A DNA stretch of 64,000 nucleotides from Desulfobacterales bacterium (GCA_025454255.1 JALOOU010000004.1:1-64000); one strand, 5' to 3'; positions 11,994 through 22,003 are shown, numbered from the stretch's first letter. Made by a program: numbers and translations. The notes: generated by a model from the sequence alone, not told the origin.

Positions 11994-13790
11994 TCACTCC
12001 TCGCCCCACAACGCCTCCTGCAGGCCGGAGGTGCGTTCGATGCGCCTGCGGATGGCGGCGGACAAGAGGGCCCGGTCGGCGCTCACGGTCAGCCGTTTGC
12101 GCGCGCGGGTCAGGGCGGTGTAGATCAGCTCGCGCGTGAGCACCGGCGAATCCCGGTCCGGGAGCACCAACAGGACCTCGTCGAACTCCGACCCCTGGCT
12201 CTTGTGAACGGTCATGGCAAAAACGGTTTCATGTTCCGGGAGGCGGTAAGGCAAAAACCGGCGCACCCCGACGCCCGCAGCCGGGAAAAACACGAACAGC
12301 TCCTGCGGGGCTCCATCGGGGTCGGGCAGCGTTATCCCGGTGTCGCCGTTGAAGAGGCCCAGGCCATAGTCGTTGCGGGTGATCAGCACCGGGCGTCCCG
12401 CATACCAGGGGCTCGCGCGGCGCGGGTCGAAGCGGATTTTCTCTCGCAGGGACAGGAGGCGCTCCGTCAGGCGGTTGACCCCTTCGGCGCCGAAGGCACC
12501 CGCGCGGTGGGCGCATAAGATCCGGAACCGCTCGAGCCCCTCCAGCAACTCGGCGGGTCGGCCCCTGGCGGCGTGGTGGCCGTATCCCCTGGAGACAATC
12601 GGCTCGAGGCCCGCCGCCGCCGGCGCCTCCAGCCAGGCGACCGTCTCCGCTTCGGGTCGAGCGAGGATCTCGATGGCCCGCTGAGAGTCGCCGCGGTTCA
12701 CCGCCCGGCTCAGCTCGGCGATGGCGCTGCCGGCTGCGAACCGGCGGCCGGTTTGGAGCTCCACGATGCAGTCCGCGAGCTCGCCGGCGCCCTCCCCCGT
12801 CGGGACCGCCTGCCCGGTGAGCTCCCGGACCCGGCCGGCCATCGCCGGGGAGAACACCGGTGTGCGGCCGCGCCCGCAGATGTCGCCCAGCACCGAACCG
12901 GCCTCCACCGATGCCAGCTGGTCCTTGTCGCCCACCAGAATCAACCGAGCCTCTGGCGGCAGCGCATCGACCAGCTTCGCCATCAGGGCCAAATCCACCA
13001 TGGAGGCTTCGTCCACCACCAGCAGATCCACCGCCAGCGGGTTTGCCGCGTGGTGCCGGAACAGCGGCGTCCCCGCGACCGGCTGGAGGAGACGGTGCAG
13101 GGTGAACACCTCTCCCTGCGGCGCGCCTTGCCCGGCGCGCCGCAAAGACTCAACGAGCCGGGCGGCTGCTTTGCCCGTGGGCGCGGCCAGGATCACCCGC
13201 GGCGGCCGCTCCGGGGCGAGCTCCTCGCAGACGGCGATCAGGCGCGACACCGTGAAGGTCTTGCCGGTTCCGGGCCCGCCGCTGATGACGGCAAACCGCT
13301 TGGAAAGGCCGACGGCCACGGCAACCTGCTGCCAGTCGATCCCCTCTGCGGGGGGCGGCTCCGGAAAATGGCGTCGAATCGCGGCCCTGATCTGGGCCGG
13401 GTCGATCTCCGGCGGCGCCGAGCGCACCCGCGCGCGCAGAGCGCAGGCCAACCGCTGCTCATATTCCCAATAGCGGTGCAAATAAAGCCGCTTGCGGTGA
13501 TCGAGCACCAGCGGCCGGCGCTCGCCCGGCCGGCCGACGGCCGGGCAATGCGCCAGGGCGGAGAGCCAGGCTTCCGCCGGCGGGAGCGTAAGCGGCGAAG
13601 CGTTCTCGGATAGGTTGCCGCCCGCCAGCCGGTTCAGGTCCAGGCACACGTCCCCTGCGGCCGCAGCGCGGCTGACGAGGGCCGCCGCCAGGGCCACGCC
13701 CTCGTCCGCGGCCGCCGCGAGGCGGGCGATCAGACGCGCGAAGTGCAGGTCCGCGGCTGAAAACAGTCCGGTGTCGCGCCAGTCAACCAT
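11994..13790 (-). CDS. recD: Exodeoxyribonuclease V subunit alpha (RecD helicase)
   Basis: A 598-residue RecD, the fast 5'-3' helicase of RecBCD. Walker A 'GGPGTGKT' with 'ISGG' before it near residue 175, 'VVDEASMVDLALM' (motif II), 'LVGDKDQLASVEAGSVLGDIC' (motif III) and the C-terminal superfamily 1B motifs 'AMTVHKSQGSEFDEVLLVLP' and 'LIYTALTRARKRL'. The size and the RecD1-type N-terminal region fit RecBCD rather than RecD2. It overlaps the end of recB by 8 bp, and the rest of the operon is upstream. Confidence 0.96.
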   Translation of the reverse strand: MVDWRDTGLFSAADLHFARLIARLAAAADEGVALAAALVSRAAAAGDVCLDLNRLAGGNLSENASPLTLPPAEAWLSALAHCPAVGRPGERRPLVLDHRKRLYLHRYWEYEQRLACALRARVRSAPPEIDPAQIRAAIRRHFPEPPPAEGIDWQQVAVAVGLSKRFAVISGGPGTGKTFTVSRLIAVCEELAPERPPRVILAAPTGKAAARLVESLRRAGQGAPQGEVFTLHRLLQPVAGTPLFRHHAANPLAVDLLVVDEASMVDLALMAKLVDALPPEARLILVGDKDQLASVEAGSVLGDICGRGRTPVFSPAMAGRVRELTGQAVPTGEGAGELADCIVELQTGRRFAAGSAIAELSRAVNRGDSQRAIEILARPEAETVAWLEAPAAAGLEPIVSRGYGHHAARGRPAELLEGLERFRILCAHRAGAFGAEGVNRLTERLLSLREKIRFDPRRASPWYAGRPVLITRNDYGLGLFNGDTGITLPDPDGAPQELFVFFPAAGVGVRRFLPYRLPEHETVFAMTVHKSQGSEFDEVLLVLPDRDSPVLTRELIYTALTRARKRLTVSADRALLSAAIRRRIERTSGLQEALWGEE

Positions 13791-16700
13791 AGCTGGGTAT
13801 CAGGGCCCTTCCGAGAGTGTCGATCAAGCCACGCTCCGGTCGCTGCGTGTAGATGCCGGCATCCGGGGCGAGCTCGCGGTTCACCCCCCGCAGGAAGACA
13901 TAGATCGCCCCGCCGAAATCGCGCTCATAGAGATAATCCGGGAGTCGCTGCCGCAGCAGCTGGTGCAGCGCCAGGCTGTAGAGATGGATCTGCAGATCAT
14001 AGCGGTGCGCCTGCATCGCGCGGCCCAGCCGTTCGCGGCGGTAGGCGTCGGTGTCCGCGCCCAACCGGTTGGATTTCCAATCGATCAGGTAAAAGCGGCC
14101 GCGGTGCTCGCAGACCAGGTCGATGAAGCCGCGCATAAAGCCTTGCGTGGGCGCAAACTGCAGCGGCGGGAGCTCATCGGAGGGCTCCGCGGCGGGCCGG
14201 CCCGGCGCCAGCAGATCCTCCAACCGCGCGGGGTCGACCGGATGGAGCGGAAAGTAGAACTCCATCTCCCGGATGCAGCGCTCGGGGGCGACCTCGCCCA
14301 AGCGCAGCGGAAATTCCGCGGCTTCCAGCGCAACGGCGGCCAGGTCCTGCACGAGGGCCGAAACCGGCTCGGTCCAGCAGGGATCGAACCCGAATTCGGA
14401 TAGCTTTTGGGCCACGACCGCGGCGGCATCGCTGCCGGTGAAATCGACCGCTTCCAAAAGGGCATGGAAAAAATTGCCGGAGCGGGCGCCGGCCGGGAAG
14501 CCGTGCAAACCGCTCGGGCTCGCCGCGGCCGCGCCGGCATCGTCGCCGGCGGCCGCGGCCGGATCCGCGCGGTCGGCGGTGCCGCCCGCGCCCGCCGCCA
14601 AGGCGGAGTAGCTGGTGATGCGCCAGCTGGCGTCGATGCGGCCGGCGAAGGTCCGGCAGACCGGAGGCGCCGCGGGTGCGGGGGATTCCCGCGTGCCGAT
14701 CGGGGCGGGGTCCGGCAGCGCCCGCACCCGGATGGAGCCGCCGGAGGCGTCGGCAAGGGCTTCCAGCCGCTCCCGCCACTGCGCATCGTCGGTGGTTTTG
14801 AACTCCGCCTTCAGGTGTTCGACCCAGTCGGCCGCGCCGTCGGCGCCGGTCGGCGCCTCCGTTGCCCTGAGCAGATAGGCCAGTGCAGAGCTCTCGGCGG
14901 TGTTGATCCTGCCCCACACCAGCGTGCAGCGCTCCCGCGCGCGGGTCAGCGCCACATAAAGCATCCGCAGATTTTCGGACAGCGCCTCGTTGCGGGCGCT
15001 GCGGCGGTTGGGCGATTCGCGCTCGCCGCTCAGGTCGGCGGTCAACTGAAAGTCATGGCGCGGGTCGTGGAAGAAGAAATCATCCCCGCGGACCGCGGAT
15101 GCCGCCCAGGTGAAGGGGCAGTAGACCACCGGGTACTCGAGCCCCTTGCTGCGGTGGATGGTGACAATCTTGACCGCGCGCGCGTCGCTCTCCAGCCGCA
15201 GCTGGTGCTCCTCGGAACGGTCGGCGGCGCCCCCCACCTGGCGGATGAACCATTTGAGGAGGCCGGAAACTCCCAGCTGGGTGTCGGCCGCCGCCCGGTG
15301 CAGCAGCTCGGCTAAGTGAAGCACATTGGTGAGGCGGCGTTCGCCGTCCGGCCAGGAGAGCAGCCTCTCGCGCACCGTTTCCCGGGCGAGCAACTGCCGG
15401 AACATCGGCATGAACCCCTGTTCGCGCCAGAGGTTCAGATACTCCCAGTGACGGCGGATGCGCTCCTCCCACACGGCTGATGTCGCCTCGTCGCCGGCGA
15501 GTGCCCCGGCCGTCAGCCCCAAAAGACGGGAGCTCAGCGCGGATTTGAGCCGGCCCGGGCTGTGGGGTTCGGCCACGGATGCCAGCACCGTCGCCAGGTC
15601 GGCGGCTTCCGGGGATTCGAATACGTCGGCCGTGCTGTAGAGCACGGAGGGGACCCCGGCGGCGGCGAAGTGCTCCTTCATCAGCCGGGCCTCGCGGTTG
15701 GTGCGCACGAGCACGGCGATCTCGCCGGTCCGGCCCGTCAGCGCTCCGCCGGCGGTCGCCGCCCGGATCTCACCGGTGACCGCGCGGGCGATGAGCCGCT
15801 GCGCCTGCGCCTTGCTCATGGGGCCGTTGCCGTCCTGGCGGCGGCGCGCATCCAGGTACCAGAGCTCCAGCGCCGGCCCCGGCCGTCGGAGGTCGCCTCG
15901 GGCGGAGCGGCCCGGGATGAAGCCGATGCGTGGGAAAAGGAAAGGCGCGGGCGCCCGCGAAAAAAGGGTGTTCACCGCCTGGACCAACCCGGGCGCCGAG
16001 CGCCAGTTGGTGGTCAGGGTGTAGCGCGCCTTGGCGTCCCGGGCGGCGCGCAGGTAGGAAAAGATATCGGCTCCGCGGAATCCGTATATGGCCTGCTTGG
16101 GGTCTCCGATCATGAACAGCAACTGGCCGGGCGCTCCGAAGAGTTTGGAAAAAACACGGTACTGCAGCTCGTCGGTGTCCTGAAATTCGTCTACCAGCGC
16201 CGCCCGATAGCGGCGGCGAACGGCGGCGACCAGTGCCGCGGCCGGTTGCCGGTCGAGGGCCTGAGCCAGGCGCCGCAGCAGGTCGTCGTAGGAGATCAGG
16301 CCTCTTTCGGCCTTGCGCCGCTCGAGCTCCGTTCGCACGAAGCCGAGCAGCGTCGACTTCACGTGGAGCAGATGGGCGCGCATCTGCCGATCCAGGTCGA
16401 CCCGGGCGCGCTGCAGGAGCTCGCAGGCGTCGAACAGGGGGTGTCCGGGCGCCGGGTGACGGGCGCGGGTGTGGCGGGCCAGCGTAGCGGAGGAGAGGCG
16501 CTCCAGTGCGGCCGGCGGCGGGTAGGCCGGCAGCTGCCCCATCGTGTATGCATCCAGGGTTTCGAGCAGCTCCGTGATCTTGCGCTGCCGGCCGGCGGGG
16601 GCGCCGGGAGCCTCTGCGGCGGTCGCGCCGTAAATGCGCGCATTCAGCGCGGCCGCCAGCAGGATATGGCCAGCCTCCTCGCGGCCTCCCGGCCAGATCG

Positions 16701-17364
16701 CCTGCAGCCCCTTCAGCCGGTCGCGGAACGCAGCCACGGCGCGGGGGCTCAGGCCGGGGCCGTGGCTGGGCGGCGTCACGCTGAATTCGGCCGCGATCGA
16801 AGCGCGGGCCAGATCGCGCAAGTCCTCGGGGGAGTCCATCTGTGCACGGGCGAAGCGGATGAACTCCGGCGGTGCGAGGGTCACCTGCCGGCGCCAGAAG
16901 TCGTCCACCACCTCCGCCAGGATGCGCTCCTGGTCCTCGATCATCCGGGTGCTGAAGGGGCTTTGGGTCTCGAAGGCGTTGTCGTGCAGCACGCGCTGGC
17001 AGAAGCCGTGGATCGTGAAAATGCCGGCCCGGTCGAAATCGACCAGCGCCTGGTGCAGGAGCCGCCGCGCCGCCGGGGGATCGGGGTGTTCGGCCGCGAG
17101 GTGGGCCAGCAGCTCGTCGTCGCCGGCGGGGGCGCCGTCGAGCACATCGCGTGCGGTGACCAGGCGCCGATAGATCCGGTCCCTCAGCTCGGCCGTGGCG
17201 GCGCGGGTGAAGGTCACCACCAGAATCTGCTCGACCGGCAGGCCGCTCTCCAGCGCCAGCCGGATGAACAGCCCTTCGATCGTGTGGGTCTTGCCGGTGC
17301 CGGCGGCCGCCTCGATCAGGCCGACGCCCTCCAGCGGGGTGCGAACGGGGTCAAAGGGGATCAT
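13783..17364 (-). CDS. recB: Exodeoxyribonuclease V subunit beta (RecB helicase-nuclease)
   Basis: A 1193-residue RecB. UvrD-type helicase core: Walker A 'AAAGTGKT' at 19-26, 'YDDLLRRL', 'LVDEFQDTDELQYRVF' (motif II), 'GDPKQAIYGFRGADIFSYL' and 'TIHRSKGLEYPVVYCPF'. The C-terminal RecB nuclease domain keeps its catalytic set: 'GFIDLVCEHRGRFYLIDWKSN', Asp and Lys at about 1095 and 1097, then 'YDLQIHLYSLALHQLLR'. It unwinds 3'-5' and degrades or processes DNA ends until a Chi-like site. The start overlaps the preceding FlhB-like gene by 4 bp and the end overlaps recD by 8 bp. Confidence 0.97.
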   Translation of the reverse strand: MIPFDPVRTPLEGVGLIEAAAGTGKTHTIEGLFIRLALESGLPVEQILVVTFTRAATAELRDRIYRRLVTARDVLDGAPAGDDELLAHLAAEHPDPPAARRLLHQALVDFDRAGIFTIHGFCQRVLHDNAFETQSPFSTRMIEDQERILAEVVDDFWRRQVTLAPPEFIRFARAQMDSPEDLRDLARASIAAEFSVTPPSHGPGLSPRAVAAFRDRLKGLQAIWPGGREEAGHILLAAALNARIYGATAAEAPGAPAGRQRKITELLETLDAYTMGQLPAYPPPAALERLSSATLARHTRARHPAPGHPLFDACELLQRARVDLDRQMRAHLLHVKSTLLGFVRTELERRKAERGLISYDDLLRRLAQALDRQPAAALVAAVRRRYRAALVDEFQDTDELQYRVFSKLFGAPGQLLFMIGDPKQAIYGFRGADIFSYLRAARDAKARYTLTTNWRSAPGLVQAVNTLFSRAPAPFLFPRIGFIPGRSARGDLRRPGPALELWYLDARRRQDGNGPMSKAQAQRLIARAVTGEIRAATAGGALTGRTGEIAVLVRTNREARLMKEHFAAAGVPSVLYSTADVFESPEAADLATVLASVAEPHSPGRLKSALSSRLLGLTAGALAGDEATSAVWEERIRRHWEYLNLWREQGFMPMFRQLLARETVRERLLSWPDGERRLTNVLHLAELLHRAAADTQLGVSGLLKWFIRQVGGAADRSEEHQLRLESDARAVKIVTIHRSKGLEYPVVYCPFTWAASAVRGDDFFFHDPRHDFQLTADLSGERESPNRRSARNEALSENLRMLYVALTRARERCTLVWGRINTAESSALAYLLRATEAPTGADGAADWVEHLKAEFKTTDDAQWRERLEALADASGGSIRVRALPDPAPIGTRESPAPAAPPVCRTFAGRIDASWRITSYSALAAGAGGTADRADPAAAAGDDAGAAAASPSGLHGFPAGARSGNFFHALLEAVDFTGSDAAAVVAQKLSEFGFDPCWTEPVSALVQDLAAVALEAAEFPLRLGEVAPERCIREMEFYFPLHPVDPARLEDLLAPGRPAAEPSDELPPLQFAPTQGFMRGFIDLVCEHRGRFYLIDWKSNRLGADTDAYRRERLGRAMQAHRYDLQIHLYSLALHQLLRQRLPDYLYERDFGGAIYVFLRGVNRELAPDAGIYTQRPERGLIDTLGRALIPSYG

Positions 17365-17636
17365 CGGGGGGGCATTCTCCCGTTCAGCCGGTAGATGAAC
17401 GCCAGCACTTCGGCCACGGCGCGGTAGAGTTCGGGCGGAATCGTGGCGTCGAGCTCAAGGGCCGACAAGGTTTCAACCAGGTTGGCGTCCTCGTGCAGCG
17501 GGACGCCGTGGAGACGGGCGGCGGCGATGATGTTTTCCGCGACCCTCCCGCGCCCGGAGGCCGTCACCCGGGGGGCGTCCTCGCGCGCACGATCGTAGCG
17601 CAGGGCAACCGCTTTTTTGGGTGGTTCCGGGCTCAT
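17361..17636 (-). CDS. FlhB-like C-terminal domain protein (export-switch module without membrane part)
   Basis: A 91-residue protein equivalent to the cytoplasmic tail of FlhB/YscU: 'KAVALRYDRAREDAPRVTASGRG' corresponds to the segment just after the NPTH autocleavage site, followed by 'AENIIAAARLHGVPLHED' and 'IPPELYRAVAEVLAFIYRLNG'. The transmembrane half and the NPTH motif are missing. Stand-alone FlhB tails are known from many bacteria, usually near flagellar genes, and their job is unclear. Here it overlaps both neighbours by 4 bp (FliK-like upstream, recB downstream) inside the recBCD operon. Confidence 0.88.
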   Translation of the reverse strand: MSPEPPKKAVALRYDRAREDAPRVTASGRGRVAENIIAAARLHGVPLHEDANLVETLSALELDATIPPELYRAVAEVLAFIYRLNGRMPPR

Positions 17637-18766
17637 ATGCGCACATCCACCTGGCCTTCCCCGGCCGCGCGATACTCCTCGGCCGCGAACCGCTCGATCC
17701 GCGCCTGCGAAACCGACACCTGGACGCCGACGTTTTCGAAAAACGGCGCCAGCGCGCCCCGAAGCTCGCCCACATGCTGCTCCACCCAGTCACGGGCGGA
17801 GGCATCCGAGACGTAAACGCCCACCGTCAGACTGCGCTGCAACAACAGGAGGTCTGCGCGCACGGGGCCGATCCGCTCGATCGTGAGCAGGAGCGAGGCG
17901 CGGTGGCCTTCGACGGCCCCGGAGCGGCGTCGGCTGCGCCAGGCGATCTTGAGCGCGGCCGCCGCCCGCCCCTCCGGCAGCGGCAGGGCCATGTGAAACA
18001 TGTGAAAGGGCTCTGCGGTCTGCGCCTGGCGCGCGAGGTGCTCCTGCGCGGAGCGGATCTCCGCGAGCAGCCTCCCCGCCGCGCGCATCAGCGCCGAAAA
18101 CTCGCGGTGCTGCGTGAGCAGCTGAGCGCCCTCGGCGCTGTCGGCATAGGCCTTCAAGAAGAGCAGCCGCGCCTTGAGGTCGGACGCAAGGATCGGGGCG
18201 GCCGCCAGGTGCGCTGAGGGGTTGCCGCCGCTGTCTCGGCTCGCGGCGTGCGCCAGTCGGGCCTCCAGAAAAAGGCCGCCCTCTTCGCACCGGCGGGCGA
18301 TCGCGCGGCTCAACGCGCCGGGCTCGGACTCGGGATCGATCGGGGCCAGGCAGTTTCCCAGCGCCTCCAGCGCCTGCCGCGGCGCTGCGGCTAAAAAATC
18401 CGCCGACCCGCTCCGGCCGGCGCCGGCGAGCAGCTGCTGCACCTGCTGCCGCAGATCGAGCAGCGTCTGCAGGTCGACCCTCGCCGGCCCGGCCGCAGCG
18501 CTCGTCGCGGGGGACTCCGCGGGCGGACAGCGCTGGACGAGCTGCAGGTTCAGGCGGTTGCCCGCATCCGCCACGCGCACCAAAAGCGTATCGCCCGCCG
18601 CCGTCGGAAAACGGATATCGGCCGACACCCGAAAGCGGCCGATGTCGATCAGAGCGCGACCGTTTTGCTCCAGCGCCGCCACCCTGACCCGCAGCAGGTC
18701 GCCGGCGCTGAGGCCGGCCGTCTCCAGGGTCGGTTGCGGAAGGTCGATGATCGCATGGATGTCCAT
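17633..18766 (-). CDS. FliK-like hook-length-control-type protein
   Basis: A 377-residue protein. The N-terminal ~90 residues look like a small beta domain ('AGLSAGDLLRVRVAALEQNGRALIDIGRF'), the middle is Ala/Gly-rich and helical, and residues ~240-360 match the conserved FliK C-terminal domain that contacts the FlhB tail ('LPEGRAAAALKIAWRS', 'IERIGPVRADLLLLQRSLTVGVYV', 'LGEL'-type helix, 'QVSVSQARIE'). The ATG at 18766 is preferred (AAGGCG before it); a longer frame reaches 18793. It begins right after recC stops and overlaps the FlhB-like gene by 4 bp, so FliK-like and FlhB-like are a natural pair. No other flagellar gene is in the window. Confidence 0.8.
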   Translation of the reverse strand: MDIHAIIDLPQPTLETAGLSAGDLLRVRVAALEQNGRALIDIGRFRVSADIRFPTAAGDTLLVRVADAGNRLNLQLVQRCPPAESPATSAAAGPARVDLQTLLDLRQQVQQLLAGAGRSGSADFLAAAPRQALEALGNCLAPIDPESEPGALSRAIARRCEEGGLFLEARLAHAASRDSGGNPSAHLAAAPILASDLKARLLFLKAYADSAEGAQLLTQHREFSALMRAAGRLLAEIRSAQEHLARQAQTAEPFHMFHMALPLPEGRAAAALKIAWRSRRRSGAVEGHRASLLLTIERIGPVRADLLLLQRSLTVGVYVSDASARDWVEQHVGELRGALAPFFENVGVQVSVSQARIERFAAEEYRAAGEGQVDVRI

Positions 18767-18768
18767 CG

Positions 18769-21700
18769 TCACGCCTTTTCGAAAACGGCACACGCAAGCA
18801 GCGGGTCGAAGACCCGGCGGCTGAGGCGCACAAACTCATCGCCCAGCGGATCCAGGGTTTCGAAACAGCGCATGTAGTAAGGGTCGGTGCCTTCCCCGGG
18901 TTGCCGGTCGCTGCCCTCCCAGACGCTGCGGGCGGCCGCCAGGGCCCGCGCGTCGGATCGGCTCGCGGCCTGCGCGTAGGCCAGGGAGGAGTTGGGGAAA
19001 AAGGCGAGCGGCGCCTCGATGCCCTGGCGGTAGAGGCGCAGGAGCTCCTCCAGGGCGGTCCGGCTTTGCGCGCTGGGGGCGAGCCGCAGGGTTTGGTCGG
19101 TGCCGACCATGACGCTGACGCACGCGGGGTCCCCGTCTGCCGCAAGGCAGAGCACCAGGTGCTGCAGCCACAGCGCGATCACGTCCCGGGCCCTGAGCTT
19201 GCCGAAACGGTAGCGCAGGCAGCCGCCGGCGCGGACTCCGGCGAGCCGCGCCGAGAGGCAGATGCCGCTCATCTCCCAACGCGCTGCGACCGTCTGCACG
19301 GCCCCGGCGGGCAAGAGCGGCTCGAGGCGGCGGGCGAATCGGTCCGCTTCGGCCCAGAGATCCTCAACGGCCACCTCGCCCACGGTGCCGTGGGGAAGGC
19401 GGCCGGCGGCGCGGAGCTCAGCGAACACCGGCTGCGGCAGGCCGCCGGCCAGGCGGTGCTCCAGCAGCCGCTGGCCGACCTCGAAACGCTCGCGCCCTTT
19501 TAGCGTAAACGGCTCGCGGTCGCCGGCTTCGGGCGGCGGGAGGTCGAGCTGGATACCCAACCGCTCCCGCAGGAGGCATTTGGCGGGGTTTGCGAAAAAG
19601 GCCGCCAGGCGTTCTATATCGGTTTGCGTCCATCGCTGCTGCTCGGCCGGGCTCAGCGGAACGGGCGCCGGAAAGAAGGCCGGCGCCCGTTTCGGCCCCG
19701 CTGCGGCGCTGCAGGCCCTGAGGTCCTCGCGGGAGTAGCTGAAAAGAGCGGAAGGCAGGCGGAAATAGTCCGGCGCAAAGGCCTGCAGCCGGTGGCGGGT
19801 GACGATGCCCTCCTCCAAGGCGATCCCGTAGCCGCGTTGAAGCGCGTCCAGAAGGTCGTTGACCACGACGGAGGGCGGGATCGGGCTGTTGTCTTGAATG
19901 CTCAGGCCGACATGGCTGATGTTGAACCGGCGCCCGGCGGCCGTCAGCGCCTCGAGGAAAAGGTATTTGTCGTCGCTGCGGCGCGAGCGGTCCCCGGGCC
20001 TCGGCGTCTGGGCCATCAGGTCGAAGGTGAGGCGGTGGTCCTCGCGCGGGAAGGCGTCGTGGTTCATGCCGATCAGGCAGACCACCGCGAAGGGGATCGC
20101 CCGCATCGGCAGCATCGCGCAGAAGGTGATCCCCCCGGACAAAAACCCGCGGCCGGCGCCTTCGGCCTCCATGCGCTCCGACAAAAACGCCCGCACGACC
20201 TCGATCGGCACCGCTGCACTGAAGCCTGAGGATCGCTCCATCTGCGCCAGTTGGCTCAACAGGCGCTGCAGGTGCAGGAGGCCGGGCTCGTAATCTTCCA
20301 CCTCCGGGAAAAACGCCTCCGCCGCGCGCGTCAGCTCAACCTGCCACTCGCTCAGCCGGCGCGGAGTCCGCAGGGAGTCGGCCAGGGCGAAGACGCATTC
20401 GAGAAACTCCAGAAAACAGCCCAGCTGACGCACGTCGCTGCCCTCGACGGCGTCGCAGCCGCGGACGCCCTGGAACACCTCGGTGCCGCTGGGCGGCAGC
20501 GCGTACCCGAGAAGCAGTCTTTCGATCCCGGCCCGCCAGGTGTTCGCGGCCTGCCCCGGCAGCCCCAGGTCGCGCGCGGTGGTTTCATCCTTGCCCCAGC
20601 GCACCTGCGCCTGTCGAAGCCAGTGTTCCAGCTGCGCGTGCCGGGCCTCTTCCAGCTTGAATTTCCCCCGGATCGACGGGGACTCCAGCAGCTTCAGGAT
20701 TTCCGACGCCTCGAGGCGGCTGTCCCGCAGATCGAGCAGGGAAAAAAAAGCCCGCAGCTGTCCGCTCTCGCGCTGCGGGCTGCGGTCGGCGATGCTGAAC
20801 GGGATGCGCCGCCGCGGGTCCGACTGGGCGCCGAACACCGCTGAGATGAACGGTGCGTAGGCTTCGATGTCCGGAGTCATGACGATGACGTCGCGGGGCT
20901 GCAGGCCGGGGTCCTCTTCGAACATGGCGAGCAGCTGATCGTGCAGCACCTCCACCTCCCGCATGGGGCTGTGACAGGCATGCACCCGGATGGAGCCGTC
21001 GGGCTTCACGCCGGGGGCGGGCGCCGGCTCCCGCAGGTTCAGAATGTCGGACTGCACCCGGGCGAGCAGGGAGTCGTTTCCGGGGTCGACGAAGCGCTCC
21101 GTCTGCTCGACGGCAGCCTCCGTCACCGCATCCAGGAACTCCCGGCCCAGGCGGCCCCAGGCGGCCAGCAGGGGGTTGCCCTGTTCTAAGTGCAGCCCGC
21201 TCGCAGGCAAGCCGGCGCGGCCGCGGCGGCGCCCGATGGCGCCGGCCTCGGCGGCGGAGACGATGTCGGCCCAATATTCGCGGCAGGGGTTGGCGCTGAA
21301 CAGGGTGATCGGGACCACCCGGGAAAGGGCGGCGAGGAGCTCGAGGTGAAACCGCGGCAGGTAGGAAATTCCGAACAGGCACACCCGCTGCGGGAGGGCG
21401 GACACCCCTTCGGCCCGCGCGTTGACGGCCGCGGCCAGCAGCCGCCGCAGGCGAACGCGGTGCGGGGCGCCGGCCGTGCGGGCAAGATCGCCCCAGAGCA
21501 GAGCCTGCCATTGGAAAGCCCGCTCCTCCGGGGCGATCCGTCCGTGCTCCCAGCGCTCCATCATATCGGGTCGATACACCAGGTACTGGTCGAAGAGGTC
21601 TGCCAGCCGGTGCGACATCTGGCTGAGCTTCGCCGCGCGGGGATCGTTTTCGAGAAACCGCCTCAGGGGGGCGAATTCCGGCCGCTCGAGGTGCGGCGCG

Positions 21701-21999
21701 AGGCGGGCCATGATCCGGAATGCCAGGACGGAGGGCTCGAACGGGGACTCCCCGGGCAGCTCGGGGCACACCGCGCGGAAGGCCGACTCCAAGAATGCGT
21801 TCGGAAAGGGAAACCGCAGGTTGGCGCTGATTCCGTTGCGCCGGGCCAACTCCATGGAGACCCAGCGCTCCATGCCCCGGCTCTGGATCACGATCGTTTC
21901 GGGGCAAAGCGGCGGCCCGGCCGGTTCGCGCATCAGGGCCGCCAACTGCTCGACCAGCACGTCCATCCGGTTGCTGGTGATGAGGGACAGGCCGGCCAT
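18769..21999 (-). CDS. recC: Exodeoxyribonuclease V subunit gamma (RecC)
   Basis: A 1076-residue RecC, the helicase-like scaffold subunit that recognises Chi in the RecBCD complex. It begins 'MAGLSLITSNRMDVLVEQLA', the normal family start, followed by 'ETIVIQSRGMERWVSMELA' and 'RFPFPNAFLESAFRAV'. 'PDIEAYAPFISAVFG', 'IPFSIADRSPQRESGQLRAFF' and 'CAMLPMRAIPFAVVCLIGMNHDAFPRED' are further RecC landmarks. The frame is open to 22077, but the ATG at 21999 gives the conserved N-terminus. First of the recC, FliK-like, FlhB-like, recB, recD series. Confidence 0.96.
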   Translation of the reverse strand: MAGLSLITSNRMDVLVEQLAALMREPAGPPLCPETIVIQSRGMERWVSMELARRNGISANLRFPFPNAFLESAFRAVCPELPGESPFEPSVLAFRIMARLAPHLERPEFAPLRRFLENDPRAAKLSQMSHRLADLFDQYLVYRPDMMERWEHGRIAPEERAFQWQALLWGDLARTAGAPHRVRLRRLLAAAVNARAEGVSALPQRVCLFGISYLPRFHLELLAALSRVVPITLFSANPCREYWADIVSAAEAGAIGRRRGRAGLPASGLHLEQGNPLLAAWGRLGREFLDAVTEAAVEQTERFVDPGNDSLLARVQSDILNLREPAPAPGVKPDGSIRVHACHSPMREVEVLHDQLLAMFEEDPGLQPRDVIVMTPDIEAYAPFISAVFGAQSDPRRRIPFSIADRSPQRESGQLRAFFSLLDLRDSRLEASEILKLLESPSIRGKFKLEEARHAQLEHWLRQAQVRWGKDETTARDLGLPGQAANTWRAGIERLLLGYALPPSGTEVFQGVRGCDAVEGSDVRQLGCFLEFLECVFALADSLRTPRRLSEWQVELTRAAEAFFPEVEDYEPGLLHLQRLLSQLAQMERSSGFSAAVPIEVVRAFLSERMEAEGAGRGFLSGGITFCAMLPMRAIPFAVVCLIGMNHDAFPREDHRLTFDLMAQTPRPGDRSRRSDDKYLFLEALTAAGRRFNISHVGLSIQDNSPIPPSVVVNDLLDALQRGYGIALEEGIVTRHRLQAFAPDYFRLPSALFSYSREDLRACSAAAGPKRAPAFFPAPVPLSPAEQQRWTQTDIERLAAFFANPAKCLLRERLGIQLDLPPPEAGDREPFTLKGRERFEVGQRLLEHRLAGGLPQPVFAELRAAGRLPHGTVGEVAVEDLWAEADRFARRLEPLLPAGAVQTVAARWEMSGICLSARLAGVRAGGCLRYRFGKLRARDVIALWLQHLVLCLAADGDPACVSVMVGTDQTLRLAPSAQSRTALEELLRLYRQGIEAPLAFFPNSSLAYAQAASRSDARALAAARSVWEGSDRQPGEGTDPYYMRCFETLDPLGDEFVRLSRRVFDPLLACAVFEKA

Positions 22000-22003
22000 G
22001 GGA

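Noticed and set aside
15562-17394. 610-residue open frame opposite recB
   Set aside because: It is the antisense shadow of recB; the composition is Arg/Gly/Ala/Pro-rich and no domain is seen.
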